Positions 27,693-38,300 of a stretch of 64,000 bases of DNA are shown here, piece after piece; positions within the stretch are counted from its first letter, which is position 1; the number at the start of each line of letters is the position of its first letter. The position numbers and the translations under genes were made by a program. The DNA is from Bacteroidota bacterium (lineage in GTDB: Bacteria; Bacteroidota; Bacteroidia; 2-12-FULL-35-15). The DNA is taken from positions 1-64,000 of the forward strand of contig PLYN01000024.1 in assembly GCA_003151815.1 (NCBI GenBank), written 5' to 3'. Below the pieces are notes generated by a model. The model did no database searches, had not been told where the DNA came from, and saw nothing but the letters and a program-made list of their open reading frames with translations.

Positions 27693-29138
27693 ATGCAAAA
27701 GAAATTTGTAACCAATCTTGCTTTTTTACTTTTTATGAACTTGTTCATAAAATCCATTTATATTTTGGGCTTCGACAGAGCCGTTCAAAATGAAGTAGGT
27801 GCTGCAAGTTATGGTATTTACTACGCAATTTTAAACTTCTCTATTATATTTACTGTGATCCTTGACTTTGGTATCACCAATTTCAATAATAAAAACATTG
27901 CTCAAAATAATCATTTATTGAGCAAACATTTTTCGGGTTTATTTACTCTGAAAATAGTATTGGCAATTATCTATTTTATTGTTTTGCTGATAACGGGTTT
28001 ATTAATTGGATATGATAACAAACTAATGAAACTATTGTTGGTGCAAGGATTTAATATGTTCTTGTTGGTTTTTATTACTTATTTGCGCTCTAATTTATCC
28101 GGATTACATTTGTTTAAAACGGATGCCATTGTTTCCGTTTTAGATAGATTTATTTTAATAATAATATGCACCATATTGCTTCAAATAGGAGCCTTTAAAA
28201 ATCCTAACGGCGATGGCATTATGTATTTTGTATACGCTCAAACATTCGCTTATCTGATAACTGCAATTGTCGCATTTATTCTTATTCTGAGTAAAACACA
28301 GGTATTTAAATTTCAATGGAACTGGGCATTTTCATTGATGATATTAAAAAAAAGTTTACCATTTGCCATTTTAACATTGTTGATGTCGTCCTATAACCGA
28401 ATCGATACGGTGATGATAGAGCGTATGTTGCCGGATGGGGATGTACAAGTGGGTATCTACGCACAGGCATTTCGTTTGCTCGATGCAACCAATATGATAG
28501 CCCTTTTAACAGCAAGTCAGTTATTACCAATATTTTCCAGAATGTTAAAACACAAGGAGTCTGTTGAATCTTTAGTAAAATTGATCAGCACTTTGCTACT
28601 TACACCAGCTATTGTTATTGGTGTTGGTTGTGTTTTTTATAATACAGATTTGATGAACTTGCTTTATAAGGTTCATATTGCAGAGTCGGCAAAAATATTC
28701 AGTTTACTGATGTTAAGTTTCATTGCCGTGGCAACTACTTATATTTTCGGAACCTTACTAACAGCAAATGGGAATATGAAACAACTTAATATAATGGCTG
28801 CCTTCGGAATGGTATTAAATATTTCATTGAACTTAATTCTTATCAGACAATTTTCAGCATACGGAGGAGCAATTTCAAGTATAATAACTCAATTTTTAAC
28901 AGCCATTATTCAGGTAATAATTGCACAACGTATTTTTAAATTTAAAGTAAATGTTAAATTGATCAGTACATTAATAATGTTTGCAATAGGAGTTATAGCA
29001 ATCAATTACGGCTCTAAATTACTTCAGTTTAACTGGATGGTAAGTTTTGTAATAATGGTTGCATCTTGCGGCTTATGGGCATTTGTTTCCGGGCTCATAA
29101 GTATTAAGGGGATTTTTCGCTTGATTAAATATGGATAG
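27693..29138 (+). CDS. Polysaccharide flippase (Wzx/MATE-like)
   Basis: A 481-residue integral membrane protein with about 12-14 predicted hydrophobic helices. The N-terminal ASYGIYYAILNFSIIFTVILDFGITNF pattern and internal PFAILTLLMSSYNRIDTVMI match oligosaccharide flippases of the Wzx/PST group, which move lipid-linked repeat units across the inner membrane. Neighbours (GT4, FkbM methyltransferase, chain-length regulator, ligase-like protein) support a surface-polysaccharide role. The substrate is not inferable. Confidence 0.85.
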   Translation: MQKKFVTNLAFLLFMNLFIKSIYILGFDRAVQNEVGAASYGIYYAILNFSIIFTVILDFGITNFNNKNIAQNNHLLSKHFSGLFTLKIVLAIIYFIVLLITGLLIGYDNKLMKLLLVQGFNMFLLVFITYLRSNLSGLHLFKTDAIVSVLDRFILIIICTILLQIGAFKNPNGDGIMYFVYAQTFAYLITAIVAFILILSKTQVFKFQWNWAFSLMILKKSLPFAILTLLMSSYNRIDTVMIERMLPDGDVQVGIYAQAFRLLDATNMIALLTASQLLPIFSRMLKHKESVESLVKLISTLLLTPAIVIGVGCVFYNTDLMNLLYKVHIAESAKIFSLLMLSFIAVATTYIFGTLLTANGNMKQLNIMAAFGMVLNISLNLILIRQFSAYGGAISSIITQFLTAIIQVIIAQRIFKFKVNVKLISTLIMFAIGVIAINYGSKLLQFNWMVSFVIMVASCGLWAFVSGLISIKGIFRLIKYG

Positions 29139-29209
29139 GAACCATAATATTTTAAGTAATTTCCCGTTTCATTTATTTTTTTATCCATCCAAAAAATTAG
29201 ATTTTTATT

Positions 29210-30235
29210 ATGAAAGAGAACAACAAAACAACCGATGATTTCAACTCGTTAAACGTATTGTTTTTTATTTACAAATGGCGTAAACAACTTATAATTGTTG
29301 GTTTGTCAGCAGCCATCATTTCGGCAATTGTTGCTTTACTGATACAAGATAAATATAAGTCAACTGTTGTATTATTTCCGGCAACAACCAATTCTATTTC
29401 CAAATCATTGCTTAATGATAATTACGTGAAAGAGGATGTGTTGCAATTTGGTGAGGAGGAGCAGGCCGAGCAGATGTTGCAAATACTAAATTCGGATGCC
29501 TTACGCGGACGAATTATCGAAAAGTATCATTTAATGCAACACTACAAAATTGACCCTACTGATAAATACAGTCGTACAAAATTATCGGATGAGTTTGAAA
29601 GTAATGTTAGTTTTAAGCGTACTGAATTCATGTCGGTAAAAATTGATGTAATGGACTGGAATGCAGATACGGCAGCCCTTATCGCTAATGATATAGCTGC
29701 TTTGTACGATTCCACAAAATTAAATATTCAGCGTTCGCGTTCGGTGGCAGCCTTAAAAATTGTAGAAGGAGAATATTTTGCCCGTTTAAAAGAAATAAAA
29801 GAGATTACTGATTCAATTACAAAAATTAATGAAATGGGATTATTTGGTGGGGAATCCGGAGGTTTATCGGATGGTGATTCTCAGGATGATTTTCAAGGCA
29901 AGCAACGTCCTGTTAGGATTGCAAATGGTGGTAAATCATCGAACGAAAAATTAAGAATAATGGCTAAATATGGAAGCACTTTAGTGGAACTTCAAAATGA
30001 AATAAAGCTTTTTCAAAAACAATTAATTATTATTAAAACTAAATATGAGCAGGCAAAAGTAGACGCTGAACAAATATTACCTCAAAAATTTATTGTCAGC
30101 ATGGCTTACCCTGCCGAAAAAAAATCCTATCCGGTACGTTGGTTAATTGTGGCGATTTCAACGATGTCTTCTCTTCTTTTAGCGATCATTTCAATTTTAT
30201 TAATTGAAAATATTAAACAATTTAAAACGGAATAG
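29210..30235 (+). CDS. Wzz-like chain-length determinant protein
   Basis: A 341-residue inner-membrane protein with the Wzz topology: a cytoplasmic N-terminus, TM1 at about 26-45 (LIIVGLSAAIISAIVALLI), a long periplasmic helical region (about 50-300) and TM2 near the C-terminus (LIVAISTMSSLLLAIISILLI) preceded by the Pro-rich segment YPAEKKSYPVRW. It sets polysaccharide chain length together with flippase and polymerase. There is no fused kinase domain. A 71-bp gap follows the flippase and an 87-bp gap precedes the ligase-like gene. Confidence 0.85.
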   Translation: MKENNKTTDDFNSLNVLFFIYKWRKQLIIVGLSAAIISAIVALLIQDKYKSTVVLFPATTNSISKSLLNDNYVKEDVLQFGEEEQAEQMLQILNSDALRGRIIEKYHLMQHYKIDPTDKYSRTKLSDEFESNVSFKRTEFMSVKIDVMDWNADTAALIANDIAALYDSTKLNIQRSRSVAALKIVEGEYFARLKEIKEITDSITKINEMGLFGGESGGLSDGDSQDDFQGKQRPVRIANGGKSSNEKLRIMAKYGSTLVELQNEIKLFQKQLIIIKTKYEQAKVDAEQILPQKFIVSMAYPAEKKSYPVRWLIVAISTMSSLLLAIISILLIENIKQFKTE

Positions 30236-30322
30236 AAGGATGAATTACGATTGGTGATTGTCGCGAATATCCAACTTCATTGATCGTACTTCGTTAATCG
30301 TAACTCGTCAATTATTTTTACT

Positions 30323-31759
30323 TTGTTGGATCAAAAAAATATAAAGTTGTTGTATGCATTAAGTATATCATTTATACTTATTAATGCGGTATGTACGTAT
30401 TTAGAGTTTTATTATTTCAATTTAATCCCCGCCGCTTTATTAATAATTCTTTTAGCTCTTTTCTCTTTAGATAAACTTATTTTATTTGTTGTTTTTCTGA
30501 CACCTTTAGCTGTTAACCTTCAGGACCTTGAAGGAGGGCTGGGGCTTAGCTTGCCTACAGAGCCGATTATCTTTGGTATCATGCTTGTTTTCATCTTAAA
30601 ACAATTACATAAAAATACGATGGACAGCAGGGTGATCAATCATCCCATTACCATTTTTATAATTATTAATTTAATTTGGATTTTTATTACCAGTATTACC
30701 AGTGAAATTCCGGTAGTATCATTTAAGTTTTTGATTTCACGTTTATGGTTTATCATCACTTTTTATTTTTTAGGTATCCGGTTATTTAAGGATTACACTA
30801 ACATTAAAAAGTTTTTTTGGCTGTATATTATTTCATTTACCATTGTGATTTTTTATACGCTTTATAATCACTATTTAAGAGGGTTTGCTGAAGAGCCTGC
30901 TAATTATGTGATGTCACCATTTTATAACGATCATACCATTTATGGAGCAATTATAGCCATGTATTTTCCCGTTCTTATATTCTTCATGATGAATAAAAAA
31001 TATTCAGCAAGTATTAAATTTGCTGCATTTTTATTTTCAGTTTGCTTTTTTGCTGCTTTAGTTTTTTCTTATACCCGAGCTGCATGGCTTAGCTTGGTGG
31101 TGGCTTTTGGGGCATATTGTTTATTATTGTTGCGAGTTAAGTTCCGAACTGTTTTGATCGCTTCTTTATCACTAGGAATTGTTTTTTTTATGTTTCAAAC
31201 AGAAATTGTAATGAAACTTGCAAAAAACAGACAAGATGCTTCACAGGATTTCGATAAACATATTCAGTCAATTTCTAATATTTCTACTGACGCGTCTAAT
31301 CTTGAACGCTTGAATCGTTGGGGGGCAGCATTCCGTATGTTTAATGAGCGACCTTTTTTTGGTTGGGGACCGGGCACTTATAGTTTTGAATATGCTCCAT
31401 TCCAACTTGCGAACGATAAAACAATTATTAGCACCAACATGGGTGATAGAGGAAATGCGCATAGTGAATACATTGGACCTTTATGCGAATCGGGTGTATT
31501 GGGGGCACTCACCTTTATCGCCATTATCATAAGCACTCTTTTTACCGGATTTAGATTGTACTATACGGTAAGTGATACAGAAACAAAAAATATTGTTTTA
31601 GTAACCTTACTTGGTTTTATAACTTACATTGTTCATGGTGCTTTAAATAATTTTTTGGATACCGATAAAGCATCCGTTCCTTTTTGGGGTTTTATTGCAA
31701 TACTTGTCGCAATAGATGTTTATCACAAAAAAATGCAATTTGAAAATGTGTCAATTTGA
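30323..31759 (+). CDS. O-antigen ligase / polymerase-like membrane protein (TTG start)
   Basis: A 478-residue protein with about 10-12 membrane helices and a large periplasmic loop. SYTRAAWLSLVVAFG and RPFFGWGPGTYSFEYAPFQ match the Wzy_C/WaaL family, which ligates or polymerises O-antigen-type chains. Start codon: no in-frame ATG lies between the upstream stop (30281) and the first membrane helices. Two consecutive TTG codons (30323, 30326) are the only conventional candidates, giving (M)LDQKNIKLL with positive charges before TM1. It closes the polysaccharide cluster; a hairpin terminator follows. Confidence 0.85.
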   Translation: MLDQKNIKLLYALSISFILINAVCTYLEFYYFNLIPAALLIILLALFSLDKLILFVVFLTPLAVNLQDLEGGLGLSLPTEPIIFGIMLVFILKQLHKNTMDSRVINHPITIFIIINLIWIFITSITSEIPVVSFKFLISRLWFIITFYFLGIRLFKDYTNIKKFFWLYIISFTIVIFYTLYNHYLRGFAEEPANYVMSPFYNDHTIYGAIIAMYFPVLIFFMMNKKYSASIKFAAFLFSVCFFAALVFSYTRAAWLSLVVAFGAYCLLLLRVKFRTVLIASLSLGIVFFMFQTEIVMKLAKNRQDASQDFDKHIQSISNISTDASNLERLNRWGAAFRMFNERPFFGWGPGTYSFEYAPFQLANDKTIISTNMGDRGNAHSEYIGPLCESGVLGALTFIAIIISTLFTGFRLYYTVSDTETKNIVLVTLLGFITYIVHGALNNFLDTDKASVPFWGFIAILVAIDVYHKKMQFENVSI

Positions 31760-31762
31760 AGA

Positions 31763-31793
31763 TTTGAAAATTAATCACGACCTAATTTTCAAA
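31763..31793. terminator. Bidirectional hairpin between convergent genes
   Basis: TTTGAAAATTA (31763-31773) and TAATTTTCAAA (31783-31793) pair perfectly over 11 bp with a 9-nt loop, right between the converging ligase-like gene and the RsbU-like gene. More copies of the TTTGAAAATT word flank it. Confidence 0.55.
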
Positions 31794-31823
31794 TTAGTAC
31801 ATTTTCAAATTTTCAAATTGAAA

Positions 31824-33047
31824 TTAATGTATCCTGATACTAAACAAAGCAATATCGTCGATATAAGGTTTACTTTGTTTGTAGGAAATAACAGATTCCA
31901 TGATTAATTTATTGAGGTTACTCATATCCTTTTCAGGATTATTTTGGATAATTTCTTTCAGGCGATCAATTCCAAAATCTTCTTCATTTTCATTTTCTAA
32001 TTCTACCAGGCCGTCTGTATAACATACAATGGATGTACCTGCTTCAATTTTGATAACGCCTTCTTCAATGGTTTCAATTTTGTTAAACATTCCTAAACCG
32101 GTACAGCCTTTGGTTAAAAGTGAAACAGATCTGTTCGAGGACAATATTGGTGGATTATGGGCTGCATTTATATACGTGAGTGTACTGGTTAAGAAATTAT
32201 ATTTAGCAATGAAAAAGGTAATAAATTTTTCTCCCTTAGCGGTGGCCATCACAATGGTGTTTAAAACACGAACGAGTTTTGTAAGTGAGGTGGTGTGATT
32301 AAACAAAACACGCAAATTGGCCTGAAAGTTAGACATTAACAGGGCCGCGGCAATTCCTTTTCCGGAAACATCAGCAACACAAAAGGCACATTCACTTTTA
32401 TTCAGCCAACTAAAATCATAATAATCACCGCCAACCTTCTGATGGGGTAAATAAAATGCCGCCGTATCTATTATGGAATTACTTGGTAAAGTAGCCGGAA
32501 ATAGCATTGATTGCATTTCTGAACCAAGTTCCAGCTCCTTTTTCATGGCTGCTTGTCGGATATTTTCTTTGGCAAGTTTTTTATTTTCAATGGCAACTAC
32601 AATAATACTTGTAAGTGTCTGAACAAAATTTAAATGTTTGTAGGATGGACTTAACTCAACTTTGTGCTCTGAATCGCCAATTAATACATAAGCCAAAGGT
32701 TGTGATTTATGAAAAACAGGAATGACAATGTCAAATAATTTATTCAAGGATGTTTCAGAAAAGTTGATAGGACCTATTTCCTTAATGGACAATAAATCTT
32801 GTTCTATATTTATGGATTTGTATTCTTCTCCTACACCATATTTTAAGATACATTTCCAGCCATTATCATCATGACTGAATAAAATCAGTTTTACAATTTT
32901 TAATTTTGTTTCAAGTACTTCTTTGAAAATTTCAAGTAATTGTTCGGTAGAAAAATTATTGTTAATGGCCTTGGTAATTTCCAGTAACGAATTAAGCTTA
33001 ATATCTTTTATCCGTTTTTCTATATTTTTATTTACTTGGGAAGTCAT
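31824..33047 (-). CDS. RsbU-like PP2C (SpoIIE-domain) serine phosphatase with GAF-like N-terminus
   Basis: A 407-residue soluble signalling protein. Residues about 20-165 look like a GAF-type sensor, followed by a linker helix (about 165-185, QAAMKKELELGSEMQSMLFP). The SpoIIE/PP2C catalytic domain (about 195-405) shows VGGDYYDF, VADVSGKGIAAALLMS, INAAHNPPIL, SIVCYTDGLVEL and DDIALFSIRIH, with the metal-binding Asp residues in place. Family role: dephosphorylation of anti-sigma-factor antagonists in partner-switching. No anti-sigma or antagonist gene is adjacent. It follows lpxD on the same strand after 69 bp. Confidence 0.88.
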   Translation of the reverse strand: MTSQVNKNIEKRIKDIKLNSLLEITKAINNNFSTEQLLEIFKEVLETKLKIVKLILFSHDDNGWKCILKYGVGEEYKSINIEQDLLSIKEIGPINFSETSLNKLFDIVIPVFHKSQPLAYVLIGDSEHKVELSPSYKHLNFVQTLTSIIVVAIENKKLAKENIRQAAMKKELELGSEMQSMLFPATLPSNSIIDTAAFYLPHQKVGGDYYDFSWLNKSECAFCVADVSGKGIAAALLMSNFQANLRVLFNHTTSLTKLVRVLNTIVMATAKGEKFITFFIAKYNFLTSTLTYINAAHNPPILSSNRSVSLLTKGCTGLGMFNKIETIEEGVIKIEAGTSIVCYTDGLVELENENEEDFGIDRLKEIIQNNPEKDMSNLNKLIMESVISYKQSKPYIDDIALFSIRIH

Positions 33048-33116
33048 TTATTAATTTGTTAATTTGAAAATATGCCAATTTGCGGTATGTTTAAAACATG
33101 CTTTTAAATTAGAACA

Positions 33117-34067
33117 TCAGCTCATTTTTTTTATTAAATCAGGCAACATTTTCAGAGCAGCCACTTCTTTCATCTTAATTCTGGCTTCGCCTGCAGGCGA
33201 ACCAAAATAAGTTTTGCCTTCAGGCACATTTTCAACTAAACCGGATTGAGCTAAAAGTGAAGCTCCCTTCCCAATAGTTATGGCACTTTTAACGCCGCAT
33301 TGTCCCCAAATTGTAACACCGTCTTCTATGATAACTGTCCCGGCAATAGCAACATGTGCTGCCATTAAGCACATTTTTCCAACTACTGTATCGTGACCGA
33401 TTTGTACATGGTTATCAATTTTTGTTCCTGCACCAATTACCGTATCTCCCGAAACACCTTTGTCAATACTGGATAATGCACCAATTTCAACATCATCTTC
33501 AATTATCACTCGTCCACAGGAAATCATTTTATCGTGCTTGTCGCTGCGCTTTTTATAATAAAATGCATCAGCACCAATCACTGCGTTAGCATGTATAATT
33601 ACATTATTTTTTAAATGGCAATTGTTATAAATAACAACGTTAGGATGTATCACACAATTATCACCGATAGTAACATTGGCACCCAAATATACGCCTGGCA
33701 TTATTATAGTGTTGACACCTATTTTTGCGGTTTCACTAATTTGTTTTTGAGAATAATTTATTGGATGAAAATGTCGCACCAGTCGATTATAATCTCTGAA
33801 AGGGTCATCAGAAATCAATAATGCCTTGCCTTCTGGGCATTTTATTTTTTTATTTTCATTACCTTGACTGAGGTTGATAAGAATGGTGGTGGCTTTCGAG
33901 TTGAGCGCTTTATCGTAATATTTGGGATGATCTACAAAAACGAGATCACCTTCTTCAACCATATGGATTTCATTTAATCCACTAACGACATGGTTGGGCT
34001 CACCTTCAAATTCACAATTTATGATAGCAGCAATATCTTTTAATTTATAAAGGTAAGGTAATTTCAT
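33117..34067 (-). CDS. lpxD: UDP-3-O-acylglucosamine N-acyltransferase-like protein (LpxD family)
   Basis: A 316-residue trimeric left-handed beta-helix acyltransferase. The N-terminal uridine-binding-like domain (about 1-100) includes [18 protein letters not shown]. The hexapeptide-repeat helix (about 108-285) includes [16 protein letters not shown]. The catalytic His lies in [15 protein letters not shown], and SIDKG is the usual family landmark. It is shorter than typical LpxD (about 340), and some Bacteroidota carry a second, shorter LpxD paralogue; this may be that copy. Role: adding the N-linked acyl chain in lipid A synthesis. A -7-like TATATTTG (34101-34094) lies upstream. Confidence 0.85.
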   Translation of the reverse strand: MKLPYLYKLKDIAAIINCEFEGEPNHVVSGLNEIHMVEEGDLVFVDHPKYYDKALNSKATTILINLSQGNENKKIKCPEGKALLISDDPFRDYNRLVRHFHPINYSQKQISETAKIGVNTIIMPGVYLGANVTIGDNCVIHPNVVIYNNCHLKNNVIIHANAVIGADAFYYKKRSDKHDKMISCGRVIIEDDVEIGALSSIDKGVSGDTVIGAGTKIDNHVQIGHDTVVGKMCLMAAHVAIAGTVIIEDGVTIWGQCGVKSAITIGKGASLLAQSGLVENVPEGKTYFGSPAGEARIKMKEVAALKMLPDLIKKMS

Positions 34068-34166
34068 GCTGTGGAATTAGTGTTTCTAGGTTGCAAATAT
34101 AGGAAATTTTGCAATACTTTGATAGATGGGCGTGTTTGATATTCGTTAATCATCAATCGTAACCTG

Positions 34167-35231
34167 TTAATCCAGGGCATATCGGGGTAAAGGAGTTGTT
34201 GACTGAGTAGTAAAATCATGGTTTAAATATTTATAATAACCCGTTATCGCAATCATTGCAGCGTTATCAGTACAGTATTCAAATTTTGGGATAAATACCT
34301 GCCATCCTAATTGTTGAGCCAATTGGTTCAAGGTACTTCTTAATAAAGAGTTTGCAGATACTCCTCCGGAAATCGCTATTTGTGAAATGGCAGTTTGTGT
34401 TGCTGCCAACTTTAATTTATCCATCAACATTTCAATAATAGTTTGCTGAATTGATGCGCAGATATCCGCTTTGTTTTCTTCTATAAAGTTTGGGTTTTTA
34501 GCAGTTTCATTATTTATAAAATTCATGAATCCAGTTTTTAATCCACTGAAACTGAAGTTAAGTCCGGGTACTTTTGGCTTCGTAAAAGAAAATGCTTTTG
34601 AGTTTCCTTCTTTTGCATATTGATCAATGAGAGGTCCACCGGGGTATTGGATCCCCATAATTTTTGCAGCTTTATCAAATGCTTCTCCGGCAGCATCGTC
34701 AATAGTCTCACCGATTATCTGCATATCAAAAAAGTTTTTCACCAACACAATTTGGGTATGTCCACCTGAAACCGTTAAACACAAAAATGGAAAAGATGGA
34801 GTTTTATTTTTAGAATTTTCATTGTCTTTGATGATTTGCGCTTCGTCACTTTCACAAATAAAATGAGCCAGAATATGACCTTGCATGTGATTTACTTCAA
34901 TAAGAGGAATATCCAATCCTAATGCAAAAGCTTTTGCAAATGAAGTTCCGACTAACAATGATCCCATTAATCCGGGTCCACGCGTAAAGGCTATAGCATT
35001 TAACTCACACATGTTAACTCCGGCTTGTTTTAAAGCCTGATCAACCACAGGAATAATATTTTGTTGATGTGCCCTCGATGCTAATTCAGGAACCACTCCG
35101 CCAAACGCTTTATGCACATTTTGGGTAGCAATGATATTGGCAAGCAATTTGCCATCTTTGATAACAGCAGCTGCCGTATCATCGCATGATGATTCAATAC
35201 CTAAAATGATGATTGGTTTGCTCATATTCAT
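34167..35231 (-). CDS. tsaD: tRNA threonylcarbamoyladenosine transferase TsaD
   Basis: Essential enzyme that, with TsaB/TsaE, transfers threonylcarbamoyl to A37 of ANN-decoding tRNAs. Diagnostic segments: GIESSCDDTAAAVI at the N-terminus, GGVVPELASRAHQQNI, the metal-binding pair in EVNHMQGHILAHF, SGGHTQIVLV, DDAAGEAFDKAAKIMG, and SGGVSANSLLR. 354 residues, normal length. Starts at M1 (35231) and M3 (35225, MSKPIII) are both plausible. TACCTTTG (35303-35296) could serve as its -7 element. Divergent from tamB. Confidence 0.95.
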   Translation of the reverse strand: MNMSKPIIILGIESSCDDTAAAVIKDGKLLANIIATQNVHKAFGGVVPELASRAHQQNIIPVVDQALKQAGVNMCELNAIAFTRGPGLMGSLLVGTSFAKAFALGLDIPLIEVNHMQGHILAHFICESDEAQIIKDNENSKNKTPSFPFLCLTVSGGHTQIVLVKNFFDMQIIGETIDDAAGEAFDKAAKIMGIQYPGGPLIDQYAKEGNSKAFSFTKPKVPGLNFSFSGLKTGFMNFINNETAKNPNFIEENKADICASIQQTIIEMLMDKLKLAATQTAISQIAISGGVSANSLLRSTLNQLAQQLGWQVFIPKFEYCTDNAAMIAITGYYKYLNHDFTTQSTTPLPRYALD

Positions 35232-35350
35232 TAACTTCGCGCTTGCATCAGTATTCGTAATTCTTTTTTTTATTCGTAATTCATTGTAAACATTACAAAG
35301 GTATTAAAAAACTATCTCATATATTATTAAGGTTCATTTCAACCATCCTT

Positions 35351-38300
35351 TTGGTGTTGCTTGTTTTGTTTTTGCTTATTCAAATTCGGAATGTGCAAAC
35401 ATACGTCGCGCATAAGGCAGCCAACTATTTATCGGAAAAACTGCATACACGTGTTCAAATTGGAAGTGTTGATATTCAGTTTTTTAAAAAATTGGTTTTG
35501 GAAGATGTATATATTGAGGACCTGCATCACGATACACTACTTTATTCAAAAAAATTAAAATTGAATATCAAGACTATCGATTTGGAAAAGCATAAAATAG
35601 ACATTGGTGAAATAGAATTGCTGAATACCAAAAGCAAGTTGATTCAATACATTACCGATGATAATTTTAATTTTCAGTTTATCATTGATTCTTTTATATC
35701 TGATACATCAAAAAAAGCTTCTAAAACTCCATGGGACATTAAATTTGACGAAGTAATATTAATCAACACCGATTTTACATATCGCAATGAACACGATACT
35801 TTATTAACTACCGGTGTAAATTACTTTGATTTGAGAACTACCTCTGTTAATGCTAAGTTTAAAGATATCACAATTGATCGCGATACGATATTTGCAAAAA
35901 TTGAATATTTGTCCGCTCTTGAAAAAAGCGGTTTCATCCTTGATGACTTCAGTGGTGTGGCAAAAGTTAGTCCTGTGGGAATTCAAGTTGATAAACTTAA
36001 AATTAAAACTCCTCATAGCTTAATATCAACTGATTTAACCTTTACTTATAAGCAGTTTAAGGATTTTAAAGATTTCAATAATCAGGTTTCAATGAAAGCT
36101 GAATTCAATCATTCCCAAATTGAAATGAATGACATATCTTATTTTGCACCTGCGTTAAATGGCTTATATAAAAAATTGATTTTTAGTGGTAAAATAAGTG
36201 GAAAGGTAAATGATCTGAAAGGAAAAAAAATGAATATTTTGGTAGGTGGAACTACAACTCAATTCATTGGTGATATTAAATTAACCGGATTACCCAATAT
36301 AGAAGAAACAGCTATTTATCTTAATGTTGAGTCTTTAAAAACCAATTATAAAGATCTAATACAAATACCCATTCCACCTTTTTCAACGCAGCAGACTTTG
36401 GATATACCAGTTAGTATTGCCAAACTGGGCAACATGAGATTTAAAGGTACTTTCGCCGGTTTATATAACGATTTTTATACCTACGGAAATTTTTCATCAG
36501 CGCTTGGTAATCTTTCATCCGATCTTTCAATGAGAAATGACGAACTAAAGGATAAAGAGTTTTATAAAGGGATATTAAAATCTACATCTTTTGATTTCGG
36601 AAAATTTTTTGGTACACCAATTTTGGGTAAAGTTACTGCTGATGTTGCCATTGATGGCTCGGGGTTTACAGTGGAAAAAGTATCTGCTAACTTAAAAGGA
36701 ACTATTACCAGTTTGGATTTCAAAAATTACACCTATAAAAATATACTCGTTGAAGGTGATGTTGCCAAGCAAATTTTTAAAGGTAAATTAAACGTAAAAG
36801 ACGACAATATCGATTTTGATTTTAATGGTAAGGTTGATTTTACTCAAAAACTACCCAAGCTTGATTTTATTACTACAATCAACAAGGCAGATTTGGGTGC
36901 TCTGCATTTCGTAAATTCAACTAAAAAAACAAATTTTTCTACGCAACTTATTGTGAATGTTACTGGCAATAACATCGACAATTTAATTGGTCAGATTAAT
37001 TTTGATAACACCATTTATCAGCAAGACAATGAAATTTATAAATTAAGCGTTTTTGATCTTGATGCTGAACAAATAAATGGTTTAAAGTCAATTACATTGT
37101 CTTCCGATTTTATGGATGCAAAAGTGAAGGGCACCTTCAAAATTCTTGAATTACCCTTAACCGTTGAAAAATTATTAAGTAACTATTTGCCTTCGTATTT
37201 TGGAATAAAATCATTTCCAAAAAATATTCAAGCCCAAAATTTCGAATACAGTTTTTTGTTCAAAAAAACAGATGCTGTTACTCGATTATTTGCACCAAGT
37301 GTTACCATTGCGCCGAAAACTATTATTGAAGGCAATTTCAATTCTGTTAATAATAAGATGTCATTAATAGGAAATTCATCGAAACTTACATTTGCCAATT
37401 TTGTCCTTAAGAACTGGAATATAAATGCCAGCTCAAATAATAAATTTCAATTTAGTACTGGTTGTGAAAGATTGTATATAACCGACAGTACCTGGTTAAA
37501 TGGTTTTAGTTTAAATAGTATTACAAACTCAGATAGTGTGAATTTAGCATTAGTTTGGGATAATAAAACCGCGAAACAATCAAAAGGTGATATAAAAGCC
37601 TTTTTGCATTTTAATCCCAACAGTATTATTAATTTTAAAATATTACCTTCTCAATTTAGTATTGCTGATTCCGTTTGGAATATTAATAAAGCGAATGAAG
37701 TGCTGATAGATACTAACCGCATTACGGTGAGCCAAGTTATTCTTGAGCACGATAATCAATCTATTGGAGTAAATGGTATCATCTCTGAAAATAAAGAAGA
37801 TCAGATAAAACTCACACTCAATAATTTTAATTTAGCCAATCTAAATATATATGTTAAAGTTTTAGGTTTAAATTTTAAAGGTACTGTAAACGGAGAGTCA
37901 ACAATAACGGATATCTATCATGAACCTTTGTTTTTGAGTAATAACAATTTCAGTTCACTCTTTATAAACGATAATAAAATAGGAGATGGATCGATAGAAA
38001 GTATCTGGAATAGCACAAAAGAAGCACTCTACTTACACGGTTCCTTTACCTTAGGGATCGTCCCAAATATTTTATTTTCAGGTTATTATTATCCTAAAAA
38101 GAAAATAGATAATATTGATATGGAACTAAATCTTCAAGCCATACAAATGCAGATATTTGAGCCATTTGTGAAAGATTATTGTTCTGATTTTTCAGGATTT
38201 ATTGCAGGAAATATTGCTGTTCGGGGTTCAATAAAAGAGCCCAAACTATCAGGTGTTCTGGATGTGAATGCAAAAAAAATTAAGGTAAATTATTTGAATA

